Assembly: GCF_014534745.1 (NCBI RefSeq)
Contig: NZ_JACVVP010000074.1
Span: 1-32,197 of the forward strand
Length of the DNA: 32,197 nucleotides
Direction of reading: 5' to 3'
DNA from: Flammeovirga sp. EKP202
Lineage (GTDB): Bacteria > Bacteroidota > Bacteroidia > Cytophagales > Flammeovirgaceae
Shown in pieces: positions 15,884 through 22,858 of this stretch; within the stretch, counting starts at the first letter, position 1; every line of letters begins with the position of its first letter. A program made the position numbers and the translations under genes. Below the pieces are notes generated by a model. That model saw only the letters and a program-made list of their open reading frames with translations. It made no database searches and was not told the DNA's origin.

Positions 15884-16181
15884 GTTTTGAAAAAAGTGTA
15901 ATCCGACTGAAGTCACCTTTCTAAAGAGTTGTAAATAATGTTGATCACTTTTAATAAATGATGAACATCACTAACAGAGGAATACTTTTGTAAAATGCAA
16001 TACCAGTTTACATTTATTGCGATTTATTTACTGTTACTAACTAAATAACGATATATAAATCAAATTTAAGCCGTTACATTGCACATGTATTCGATGATCA
16101 AAGAAGAAAATTATCTACTAAATACTAGTACCTAAGTAGAATTACAGCTAAAAAATTATCCAATTATCAAACTTTAAAATA
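15884..16181 (+). promoter_or_regulatory. Upstream region of the YceI gene
   Basis: This is about 300 bp of AT-rich DNA between the lspA terminator and the YceI start. TACTTTTG at 15983-15990 matches the -7 consensus but would give a leader of about 185 nt and lacks a -33 partner. An imperfect inverted repeat, ATGTTGATC-like, occurs at 15938-15946/15960-15968 (one mismatch). Only very short open frames (16-17 codons) are seen. Confidence 0.35.
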
Positions 16182-16733
16182 ATGAAACTGAACTTAATAT
16201 TCATTTTATCACTGTTTGCTACGTGCAGTTTATTTGCACAAACTAAAAACTATTCAAAAGACAATAGTACAATTAAAATTGAGGGAACTTCTTCTTTACA
16301 CGATTGGCACTGCGACGTTAATGATGTAACAGGAAATGCTGACGTAACACTTGAAGGAGATAAAATTACAGCCGTAAATAATCTTGATTTAACTTTCGTT
16401 GTGAAAGGTATCAAATCTGGAAAAGGAGCGATGGACAAAAACATCTACTCGGCTTTAAAAGAAAAAAGTAATCCTACCATTACATTCAAAACCACTTCTG
16501 CTACAATTGACGCTAACGGTGCCGTAAAAGCACAAGGACAGTTGACAATTGCAGGAACTACAAAAGAAGTTACACTTCTTGCAGATACTTCTGTAGAAGG
16601 TGGAAAAGTAAAATTTGAAGGTAAAACTACTTTCAATATGACTACTTATAATGTTGATCCTCCAACAGCAATGTTTGGTACTATCACTACTGGAGATGAA
16701 GTAACAATCGATTACTCCGCTTCATTCAACTAG
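16182..16733 (+). CDS. YceI-family secreted lipid-binding protein
   Basis: The signal peptide (MKLNLIFILSLFATCSLFA, cleaved before QTKNY) is followed by one YceI domain. Family marks are 'STIKIEGTSSLHDWHCDV' near the start, 'VKGIKSGKGAMDKNIYSALKEKSNPTITFK' in the middle, 'GQLTIAGTTKEVTLLADTS' and the final strands 'MFGTITTGDEVTIDYSASF'. YceI proteins are eight-stranded lipocalin-like barrels that bind polyisoprenoids in the periplasm; the physiological role is not settled and may involve stress or isoprenoid quinone handling. At 183 residues the length is normal. A porin gene follows 99 bases later in the same direction, with no convincing terminator between, so they may be partly cotranscribed. 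Confidence 0.9.
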   Translation: MKLNLIFILSLFATCSLFAQTKNYSKDNSTIKIEGTSSLHDWHCDVNDVTGNADVTLEGDKITAVNNLDLTFVVKGIKSGKGAMDKNIYSALKEKSNPTITFKTTSATIDANGAVKAQGQLTIAGTTKEVTLLADTSVEGGKVKFEGKTTFNMTTYNVDPPTAMFGTITTGDEVTIDYSASFN

Positions 16734-16832
16734 AATATATGATATAAGGAAAAGGTAAGATCATTTGCTTCATTTCCTTTCTCAATTATACCTACCTAAT
16801 ATTTATACCTAATTTATATTATCAGATTTATT

Positions 16833-18257
16833 ATGAAAAATCTATACAAGATTACAGGAGTATTTGCTTTACTTCTTACAATGCTTGCTGGCAATGTTAT
16901 GGCCCAAAAAATTAACGGTGTTTTTGATCGTGATATGCAATATATGCGTTACAATGATCAACGTGGCGTAAACGTATTTGAAACAACGAAAGAAGATACT
17001 GTTGGATTTGATGGAATGAAAGTACGTGTTGGAGCGGACTTCGCATTACAAATGCAAGGTTTAGGACACTCTAACAGTGGTGCAGTAGCGTTAGCCGAGA
17101 TTCACCCAGGTGTAAACCTTCCAACTGCCAACTTAAACATTGACGCTCAGTTAGCGGATGGTGTGAGAGTACATTTACAAACTTACCTTTCATCTCGTCA
17201 CCACAATGATGCATGGGTAATGGGTGGTTACTTACAAATTGACAACTTAAACTTCTTAAACTTAAATAGTCAATTGGCTGATAACTTAATGGATGTATTA
17301 ACCATTAAAATTGGTCAAATGGAATTGAACTACGGTGACCAACATTTCCGTCGTACAAACAATGCTTACGCTTTAGGTAATGCGTTTATGGGTAACACTA
17401 TCATGGATGCATTTGCTACTGAAATGGCAATGGAAGTAATGGCACAGAAAAACGGTTTCCTTGCAGTTGGTGGTCTTTCAAATGGTAAATTAAACCAAGG
17501 TGTAACTTCAACTGGTAACTGGTCAGTATATGGTAAGATTGGTGTTGACAAGCAAATCAACGATGATTTAAGAGCTCGTTTAACAGGTTCAGTTTATCAC
17601 AACTCTAACCTTGCTAACTCAAACCTTTATGCAGGTGATAGAGCAGGTTCAAGATTCTACTCTGTAATGGATGTTCCTGGTCACAGCCCTACGTCATCAT
17701 TCAGAAATGGTCGTGTGAACCCAGATTTCACTGGTAACATCACAGCATTCATGATCAACCCATTTGTGAAATTCAAAGGTTTAGAATTCTTCGGTACTTA
17801 TGAAGTATCTAACGGTGCTAGCAAAGGTGAAATGGCAGCTGATAACTCAGAAACAAGACAATGGAACCAATTAAATGCTGAATTAATCTACCGTTTCGGT
17901 AAGAATGAGCAGTTCTATGTAGGTGGTAAGTACAATACAGCTTGGGGTACTAACAGTGCTCAAAGTGGTAACTACATCGACCCAACAATTCCTGATGGAC
18001 AAAACAATGTTGTTGGTACTTGGGACGTAGCTCAAGCTAGCGTTCGTCAAAACCGTGTAGAAGTTGCTGCAGGTTGGTACATGACAAGAAACGTTATGAT
18101 GAAAGCAGGTTACGTGATGCAAACTTACGAAGGGTATGACGTATACAATGCAAGTGTAACAGGTGCTCCAGAAGGTGCTGTCGGTGGTTCAGTTGACGCA
18201 ATTTATGAAGACGGTAAATTCAATGGTTTCATGATTGAAGCAGCGATTAGCTTCTAA
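16833..18257 (+). CDS. Outer-membrane beta-barrel porin-like protein
   Basis: The 474-residue protein has a clear signal peptide ending VMA-QKING. The mature part is a run of amphipathic beta-strands with alternating aromatic and polar residues, for example 'VRVHLQTYLSSRHHNDAWVMGGYLQIDNL', 'DVLTIKIGQMELNYGDQHFRRTNN', 'GNWSVYGKIGVDKQI' and the final strand 'KFNGFMIEAAISF', ending in Phe as outer-membrane proteins do for BAM recognition. 'GQMELNYGDQHFRRTNN' resembles the constriction-loop region of phosphate-selective-type porins, but specificity cannot be given. The codon choice looks biased to a few preferred triplets (GGT, AAC, CGT), as expected of an abundant protein. A strong bidirectional terminator follows. 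Confidence 0.85.
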   Translation: MKNLYKITGVFALLLTMLAGNVMAQKINGVFDRDMQYMRYNDQRGVNVFETTKEDTVGFDGMKVRVGADFALQMQGLGHSNSGAVALAEIHPGVNLPTANLNIDAQLADGVRVHLQTYLSSRHHNDAWVMGGYLQIDNLNFLNLNSQLADNLMDVLTIKIGQMELNYGDQHFRRTNNAYALGNAFMGNTIMDAFATEMAMEVMAQKNGFLAVGGLSNGKLNQGVTSTGNWSVYGKIGVDKQINDDLRARLTGSVYHNSNLANSNLYAGDRAGSRFYSVMDVPGHSPTSSFRNGRVNPDFTGNITAFMINPFVKFKGLEFFGTYEVSNGASKGEMAADNSETRQWNQLNAELIYRFGKNEQFYVGGKYNTAWGTNSAQSGNYIDPTIPDGQNNVVGTWDVAQASVRQNRVEVAAGWYMTRNVMMKAGYVMQTYEGYDVYNASVTGAPEGAVGGSVDAIYEDGKFNGFMIEAAISF

Positions 18258-18281
18258 TCTACCTTGAATTAAGATATAAAG

Positions 18282-18317
18282 AAAAAGGTCAGTTCTTTTT
18301 AAGAGCTGACCTTTTTT
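18282..18317 (+). terminator. Terminator after the porin gene
   Basis: AAAAAGGTCAGTTCTT pairs with AAGAGCTGACCTTTTT (about 16 bp, one G-T pair, tiny loop) and is followed by Ts. The A-run on the other side makes it usable for the minus-strand VOC gene ending at 18347. Confidence 0.9.
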
Positions 18318-18346
18318 CTTATATCATTACTATAAACTAAATATCA

Positions 18347-18859
18347 TTATTCTGTATATGCACCAGATGAGTACGTCAACTCATAACTATGTGTATAAAT
18401 CTCAAAAACAACCCCAAAAGGATCTTCCACATAAACCATCTTATAAGGTTTTGAATTCGGATAATACTCTCTGATTGGCATTCTTTGTTTTCCTCCTGCA
18501 TCCACAATTTTTTGCGTCAATTCTTCAATGTTAGGATCCTGAACACAAAAATGGAATAAGCCTGCATTAAATGGATTGAACTCCGGCTTTTTCGCTTCAG
18601 TAGTTGGGAAAGAAAATAACTCGATTCCTACACCATCTGAAGTCGCTAAATGGGCTATTTTGAAAGTTCCCCATCCACTACCAAATACATCAATACACAT
18701 CTGACCAATTGCCGTTTCATTCTCTTCCACAACATCAGAAGGAGGCATAATTACATACCAACCCATGATCTCAGAATAGAATTTTACGGCTTTTTCAATA
18801 TCAGGTACAGTGATTCCGATATGAGAAAATGATCTAGGATAGCTTTGTTCTTTACTCAT
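18347..18859 (-). CDS. VOC (glyoxalase/dioxygenase superfamily) protein
   Basis: The 170-residue protein has the paired beta-alpha-beta-beta-beta modules of the vicinal-oxygen-chelate fold: 'FSHIGITVPDIEKAVKFYSEIMGW' (11-34) with metal-ligand candidate H13, 'GVGIELFSFP' with a Glu ligand candidate, 'NAGLFHFCVQDPNIEELTQKIVDAGGK' with a His ligand, and 'YVEDPFGVVFEIYTHS' with the last Glu. These four positions fit a metal-dependent enzyme such as a lactoylglutathione-lyase relative, but the substrate is unknown. I start at ATG 18859. The frame stays open for 70 more codons to 19069, but that stretch is not domain-like and would overlap the divergent regulator. The divergent HxlR gene 126 bases away suggests it is the regulated target. 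Confidence 0.88.
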   Translation of the reverse strand: MSKEQSYPRSFSHIGITVPDIEKAVKFYSEIMGWYVIMPPSDVVEENETAIGQMCIDVFGSGWGTFKIAHLATSDGVGIELFSFPTTEAKKPEFNPFNAGLFHFCVQDPNIEELTQKIVDAGGKQRMPIREYYPNSKPYKMVYVEDPFGVVFEIYTHSYELTYSSGAYTE

Positions 18860-18906
18860 AAGTATTTTTTCGTTTATTTTGGGTCCAATATTAAATATAA
18901 GTATTC

Positions 18907-18925
18907 TGTAAATCAATATCTTACA
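18907..18925. promoter_or_regulatory. Candidate HxlR operator between the divergent genes
   Basis: TGTAA (18907-18911) and TTACA (18921-18925) form a perfect inverted repeat around a 9-base spacer, a size suited to a dimeric winged-helix regulator. It sits between the VOC start (18859) and the HxlR start (18986). Assignment is by position only. Confidence 0.35.
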
Positions 18926-18985
18926 ATAAAGTGCTATAGTTACCAAAAGGTGTGAATTACTGATTATAAGCCAAATAAAAATAAG

Positions 18986-19306
18986 ATGATTAATAAAAAA
19001 TATGAATGTTCCCTTCACCTCACCATGGACTTTGTAGGGAGTAAATGGAAGCCATTGGTACTTTTCCATTTATTGGACGGAAAAATGCGATCTGGAGAGC
19101 TACAAAAGACAATACCAGAGATTTCAAATAAGATGTTTACACAAACGGTAAGAGAATTGGAAGAATGCCAATTAATCAAAAGAACTGTATATCCTGAAGT
19201 ACCACCAAGAGTTGATTATGAATTAACGGAGTTAGGTTATTCACTAAAACAAGTACTACAATTGATGGATCAGTGGGGGAAAGATTTAATGGAGAAACAA
19301 CCGTAA
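18986..19306 (+). CDS. HxlR-family transcriptional regulator
   Basis: This is a 106-residue single-domain winged-helix protein of the HxlR/MarR-like group: 'CSLHLTMDFVGSKWKPLVLFHLLDGKMRSGELQKTIPEISNKMFTQTVRELEECQLIKRTVYPEVPPRVDYELTELGYSL'. The 'GSKWKPLVLFHLLDG' recognition helix lead-in and the wing 'YPEVPPRVDYELT' are classic. C8, in the typical N-terminal position, is the residue that senses thiol-reactive electrophiles in some relatives (YodB, HypR), so redox or carbonyl sensing is possible here but not shown. Together with the divergent VOC gene this is a plausible detoxification pair: an electrophile sensor beside a glyoxalase-fold enzyme. Confidence 0.92.
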   Translation: MINKKYECSLHLTMDFVGSKWKPLVLFHLLDGKMRSGELQKTIPEISNKMFTQTVRELEECQLIKRTVYPEVPPRVDYELTELGYSLKQVLQLMDQWGKDLMEKQP

Positions 19307-19314
19307 AGTTTAGA

Positions 19315-19352
19315 CAAAAAAAGAAGGCTAGTCTCAAAAAAACTAGCCTTCT
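19315..19352 (-). terminator. Terminator oriented for a minus-strand transcript
   Basis: An 11-bp stem (19322-19332 with 19342-19352) is followed, on the minus strand only, by a long T-run (complement of 19316-19322). On the plus strand CCAAG follows, so it is a poor terminator for the HxlR gene. No recognised minus-strand gene lies between here and 21358. Confidence 0.7.
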
Positions 19353-19454
19353 CCAAGCTCTCTCTTCAATCTATTCATCTGACTTCTATGCTGCTTAACA
19401 TAGTTTTTCTTTCAATGATTTGTTGATACTACTCAAGTAGTACAACTCAGTCAT
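19343..19454 (-). pseudogene. Possible small gene with a +1 frameshift
   Basis: Reading the minus strand from ATG 19454, 19 codons (MTELYYLSSINKSLKEKLC) end at TAA 19395-19397. In the next frame, 'NYVKQHRSQMNRLKRELGEG' continues to a TAG at 19343-19345 inside the terminator stem. Removing one A from the five-A run at the junction joins the two into a 36-residue, lysine/arginine-rich helical peptide. A near-consensus minus-strand -7 box (CATATTTG, 19477-19484) stands in front. I do not recognise the peptide. It could be a decayed small gene, a sequencing slip, two short peptides, or chance. Confidence 0.3.
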
Positions 19455-19455
19455 T
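19414..19455. repeat. Strong imperfect palindrome/hairpin
   Basis: TACTACT (19427-19433) faces AGTAGTA (19436-19442) across a two-base centre. After one bulged A the stem continues with GTTG/CAAC, and after an internal loop with AATGA/TCATT, about 16 bp in all. It coincides with the small minus-strand frame, so it may be a structured RNA element. Confidence 0.5.
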
Positions 19456-19724
19456 AATTTCTTACTTGGTACATTACAAATATGGAATTTTGAGAGGTAT
19501 TACTGAAGGTATTTATGCTTTTTAATCTAAAACAGGAGGCTTTATAACTTTTTTAAGAGTTATATTTAAAAATTACATAAAAAATGTAGTGGTGTTACCT
19601 AACAGCTACCATATCAATAATTATGATTTAAAATTGCCAAAAAACTTTCATTGCTATTGAAAAGACTATTAACTATGATTAACATTTAGTAACTTGCAGG
19701 TTGACTAACGGTAATTTTTAATTT
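19456..19724. other. Intergenic region upstream of the large lipoprotein gene
   Basis: No plus-strand gene is seen here. It contains the minus-strand -7-like box at 19477-19484, a strong Shine-Dalgarno-like AGGAGG at 19534-19539 with no start codon nearby, and a 7-bp inverted repeat TATAACT/AGTTATA (19543-19549/19558-19564). The promoter of the 19725 gene is not obvious. Confidence 0.4.
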
Positions 19725-21284
19725 ATGAAACTTCAGAATCTAGCCTTATATCTTTTTGCTTTTTCAACTTTCATCTCCTGTATCGCTCTAGAAGATGAAT
19801 TTGACCCAACAGTTACGACTGACGTTGTAAGTGATAAGATTTACTATTACAAAGATTCATTTCCAGTAGCTATTACTTTCAAAGACAATGCTCTAATTGA
19901 AGAAAGTAAAGTGAAATTTCAAATTGAAAACCCTCAATTAATTGCTAATGATACGGTCATCTTTGCATTTGAAAAAACGTTTTCTGAAGTACTTGCTCGT
20001 CAGCTGCAATTTGATACAACCTTCATTGTACCTTCGTATGTAAGAACAGGTAGATACTTAATGGAAATCAGCAATAAAGATGCAGGGAATAATTTCATTG
20101 TGGATACCGCTTATTTTTTAATTGGAGCTGATGTTCAATCACCAGTTATCGAAAACTTCTCGGTGACCTCAGCTATTGAAGGTAACTTAGAAAATGAGGC
20201 CTTTTGTAGAGCGGAGAGGATAGTCGTCAACGCTTTAGTTACCGATAATATTGCACTGAAAAGAATTGGAGTGAGTATTGCAGACGCTACACCTCGATAT
20301 TTCCAAGCCAATAGTATTGATACAATAGATGTTGCTGAGTTAGTACAAAGACAGCTCTTTATTTCTGATAGTCTAGAAAATGGGGTTTACAATTTAAAAC
20401 TGATTGCTGAAGACGTTTTTGGAAATACGATTGAAGAAACTACTCAGATTAATGTCAATTGTGATGATCAACCCGCTGTATTTGTTTCTTATCAAGAAGA
20501 GTCTGGTATTGAAATACCTTCCAATAGAATTGTAACACTTTTTCCAGGCGAACAGTTTAGTCTAAATAGTCTTGTGTTTACAGATGCCGGAGGATTAGAT
20601 TCTGCTAGGTTAGAAGTATCAAGAATCGGTGTAGCTCCATCTATTGGTGAACCCGCTCCTGTTGTGAATGAAACACCTATAGAAGTTGACCTTCAAGGTG
20701 TCAATGAACAGGACCTTGCACAAGTATTTAACAATGATGATTTCCAATTTAGTTTCGATCTTCTGGATACTCAAGCAGGTGAAACTATCTTTATAAATAT
20801 CACTGTAAAAGATGGAGAACAAACGTGGGAAGAAGCCACTTTCTTTAGGTTCTCATTGGTAGCCAAAGAGGATTTAGCCCCAATCATTAGAATTGCAGAT
20901 TTAGTCATTGACGGAACTAAGGAATACGTTCCAGAAAATGATGTATTGGATTTGACGGATAGACTGATTGGTAAAAATAGTATTGATATCGCTGTAGAAG
21001 GGAAGATACAAGAAAATGTAGGTTTAGCCTCTATTGAATATAGTTTTGTCAGTGATAGGGAAGAAATTACACCTGTAAGTGGAGCCTTAGATGATCCTTC
21101 TGTATTTACTTCTTACCCTGTTGACATAGGTACAACTCTAAATACTGCGTTTACTATTGATGCTGATCCCCCTGTTTTTGGTGAAGTAATTTATACTTTA
21201 ACCATCACGGCTACAGATATCAAAGGACAAACAGATGATGTGACCTATAACTTCAGAGTAACCTACCTTGAAGCAGAAGAATAA
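19725..21284 (+). CDS. Large Ig-like-domain lipoprotein of unknown function
   Basis: The 519-residue protein has a lipoprotein signal peptide with lipobox T-F-I-S-C19, then an acidic stretch (ALEDEFDP). The rest looks like four to five consecutive beta-sandwich modules of the Ig/cadherin/PKD kind: 'IYYYKDSFPVAITFKDNALIEESKVKFQI' (about 40-130), 'PVIENFSVTSAIEGNL...RIVVNALVTDNIALKRIGVSI' (about 142-245), a segment starting 'FVSYQEESGIEIPSNRIVTLFPGEQFSL' (252-380), and 'PIIRIADLVIDG...VEGKIQENVGLASIEYSF' to the end. The repeated 'D-N-(I/V)-A/G-L-x-x-I' signature is common in Bacteroidota DUF4625-like surface lipoproteins. No enzyme motif is visible. It is likely exposed on the outer membrane; a role in adhesion or ligand binding is inference. 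It is transcribed alone and ended by a strong terminator. Confidence 0.75.
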   Translation: MKLQNLALYLFAFSTFISCIALEDEFDPTVTTDVVSDKIYYYKDSFPVAITFKDNALIEESKVKFQIENPQLIANDTVIFAFEKTFSEVLARQLQFDTTFIVPSYVRTGRYLMEISNKDAGNNFIVDTAYFLIGADVQSPVIENFSVTSAIEGNLENEAFCRAERIVVNALVTDNIALKRIGVSIADATPRYFQANSIDTIDVAELVQRQLFISDSLENGVYNLKLIAEDVFGNTIEETTQINVNCDDQPAVFVSYQEESGIEIPSNRIVTLFPGEQFSLNSLVFTDAGGLDSARLEVSRIGVAPSIGEPAPVVNETPIEVDLQGVNEQDLAQVFNNDDFQFSFDLLDTQAGETIFINITVKDGEQTWEEATFFRFSLVAKEDLAPIIRIADLVIDGTKEYVPENDVLDLTDRLIGKNSIDIAVEGKIQENVGLASIEYSFVSDREEITPVSGALDDPSVFTSYPVDIGTTLNTAFTIDADPPVFGEVIYTLTITATDIKGQTDDVTYNFRVTYLEAEE

Positions 21285-21305
21285 AAATTCTCTCTCTGTA
21301 ACAAT

Positions 21306-21345
21306 AAAGGTCATATCAATTGAATTTGATATGACCTTTATTTTT
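21306..21345 (+). terminator. Terminator between convergent genes
   Basis: A perfect 14-bp stem (21306-21319 with 21326-21339, six-base loop) is followed by ATTTTT on the plus strand. It separates the lipoprotein gene from the minus-strand LytTR gene and may terminate both weakly. Confidence 0.85.
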
Positions 21346-21357
21346 AAAACATGTTCC

Positions 21358-22059
21358 TTATAAAAAATTCAACCTTGATAAGAAGTTGTTTTTGTAAGAA
21401 TTACCAATCGGAATACTTTTCTGAGGCATCTCAATTTGTAAATCTTCTATTGTTTCAACCTTTGTAAGATTAACAATATAAGAACGGTGAACACGTATAA
21501 AATTATCAGGAAACTTCTTCTCTAAAGCTTTCATTGTCGAGTGAATCACATATTTCTTATCAATCGTATTGATCAACATGTAATCCGATAAAGCTTCTAC
21601 GAAATAAATATTCTTTAAAGATAGTTTTACAATCTTATTGTCGGCTTTTACATACAAAGTATCATCCTCACTATTCTCCACCAACTTCTGATCACTTTCT
21701 TCAATAGACGTTTTTCCTTTCTCTACAGCTTTCAGAAAACGAGGATAAGTGATTGGTTTGATTAAATAATCAGTAAGGTTGTATTCATAGGCTTCTGCAC
21801 CAAAATCCCTTCGTCCGGTGATAAGAATGACCTCAGGTAACTTTTCAAGTGATTGAACCAATTCAATCCCTGTCATCTGCGGCATTTCTATATCCAAAAA
21901 CAGAAGGTCAACGGCTGTATCTTTCAGCATTTCGTATGCTGAAACAGCATTATCAAATTCCCCTACAAGCTTTAAGCCATTGGTTCTTTTGATAAAGTCT
22001 CTCACTACCATACGAGATACTTCCTCATCATCCACTATGACACATTGTAAATCGGCCAT
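21358..22059 (-). CDS. LytTR-family response regulator
   Basis: The 233-residue protein combines a receiver domain (about 4-118) with a LytTR DNA-binding domain (about 138-233). The receiver has acidic pocket D10-D11, phospho-acceptor D56 in 'LLFLDIEMPQMTG' and Lys in 'DYLIKPI'. The LytTR part has 'LYVKADNKIVKLSLKNIYFVEALSDYMLI', 'HSTMKALEKKFPDNFIRVHRSYIVNL' and the end 'IPIGNSYKNNFLSRLNFL'. These bind direct repeats through beta-strand contacts and are normally phosphorylated by a LytS-type kinase. No kinase gene is in the window. The start codon lies one base after the ribE stop, so translation is probably coupled to riboflavin synthase, an unusual partner. Confidence 0.95.
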   Translation of the reverse strand: MADLQCVIVDDEEVSRMVVRDFIKRTNGLKLVGEFDNAVSAYEMLKDTAVDLLFLDIEMPQMTGIELVQSLEKLPEVILITGRRDFGAEAYEYNLTDYLIKPITYPRFLKAVEKGKTSIEESDQKLVENSEDDTLYVKADNKIVKLSLKNIYFVEALSDYMLINTIDKKYVIHSTMKALEKKFPDNFIRVHRSYIVNLTKVETIEDLQIEMPQKSIPIGNSYKNNFLSRLNFL

Positions 22060-22060
22060 A

Positions 22061-22651
22061 CTATAGTTCTAATGTTTTTAACTTTTGAATGTATTTTCCT
22101 AATATATCAAATTCTAAATTGATTTTAGTACCTTTTTTGATTTTATGGAAATTCGTATTCTCAAAAGTATAAGGAATGATAGCTACACTAAACTGACCTT
22201 TTGCATCATCTACAACTGTTAAACTTGCACCATTGACACAAATAGAACCTTTTTCAACGGTAAAGTTTTTAGTTGAAGGGTCATATTGGAATGTAAATCT
22301 CCAGCTTCCTTTTTCATCCACAACGTCAATACACTCACCAATTTGATCTACATGCCCTTGTACAATATGTCCGTCAAAACGTCCATGAGAAGGCATACTT
22401 CTTTCTAGGTTCACAACATCACCTACAGTCCAATCACCCAAATTTGTTTTTTGTAAAGTTTCATGAATTGCAACTACTTGATGCTTGTTATCTTCAATAT
22501 GTGTAACTGTTAAGCAAACACCATTATGCGCTAAACTTTGATCTATTTTTAATTCGTTTGAGATAGATGACTCAACCGTAAATATTGTATTTTCTTGATC
22601 TTTTTGGATATCGACAATGGTTCCTAATGCCTCAATTATTCCTGTAAACAT
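22061..22651 (-). CDS. ribE: Riboflavin synthase, alpha subunit
   Basis: Riboflavin synthase dismutates two 6,7-dimethyl-8-ribityllumazine molecules into riboflavin and the pyrimidine precursor. The 196-residue protein starts with the invariant 'MFTGIIEALGTI' and has two lumazine-binding repeats. The first contains 'AHNGVCLTVT' (about 42-51); the second begins 'FDGHIVQGHVDQIG' (about 93-106) and contains 'SICVNGASLTVV'. The length is typical of the trimeric enzyme. No other rib gene is adjacent. It shares a minus-strand transcript with the LytTR regulator one base downstream. A -7-like box TAAATTTG stands 42 nt upstream of the ATG, and I see no FMN riboswitch in that leader. Confidence 0.96.
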   Translation of the reverse strand: MFTGIIEALGTIVDIQKDQENTIFTVESSISNELKIDQSLAHNGVCLTVTHIEDNKHQVVAIHETLQKTNLGDWTVGDVVNLERSMPSHGRFDGHIVQGHVDQIGECIDVVDEKGSWRFTFQYDPSTKNFTVEKGSICVNGASLTVVDDAKGQFSVAIIPYTFENTNFHKIKKGTKINLEFDILGKYIQKLKTLEL

Positions 22652-22692
22652 TCTATGACTATGGTTTAATTATTATTACAATACAAGTTAGG

Positions 22693-22700
22693 CAAATTTA
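22693..22700 (-). promoter_or_regulatory. Candidate -7 box for ribE
   Basis: CAAATTTA on the plus strand reads TAAATTTG on the minus strand, an exact -7 match 42 nt above the ribE ATG. No -33 TTTG is seen at 19-20 nt. Confidence 0.4.
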
Positions 22701-22713
22701 CGAAGAGAAGTTT

Positions 22714-22721
22714 TACTTTTG
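22714..22721 (+). promoter_or_regulatory. Candidate -7 box for mgtE
   Basis: TACTTTTG matches TAnnTTTG and points toward mgtE. It would give a leader of about 130 nt, which contains a small hairpin GTATG/CATAC (22788-22792/22800-22804). No magnesium riboswitch architecture is recognisable. Confidence 0.35.
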
Positions 22722-22858
22722 TGTATTAAGTGATGACAAAAAGGTACTCGCAGAGAACAATCATCATTTATATAGCCGATATCAACCGTATGCTCAAAAC
22801 ATACCAAGGCTTATTTATCTAGAAATTACCTTACCTATTATCTACTTTTCTTTTTCTT

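Noticed and set aside
15994-16047. 17-codon hydrophobic frame (MQYQFTFIAIYLLLLTK) upstream of the YceI gene
   Set aside because: Its ATG is three bases after the only -7-like box, so it would not be in that transcript, and there is no other support.
18860-19069. In-frame 70-residue extension of the VOC protein
   Set aside because: It is hydrophobic, not domain-like, and overlaps the HxlR gene and the divergent promoter region; ATG 18859 gives a normal-length VOC protein.
22652-22692. FMN riboswitch before ribE
   Set aside because: The leader is about 40 nt, far too short for the FMN aptamer, and its conserved core is absent.
22722-22858. Magnesium-sensing riboswitch in the mgtE leader
   Set aside because: The leader of about 130 nt has only a 5-bp hairpin and none of the M-box architecture.
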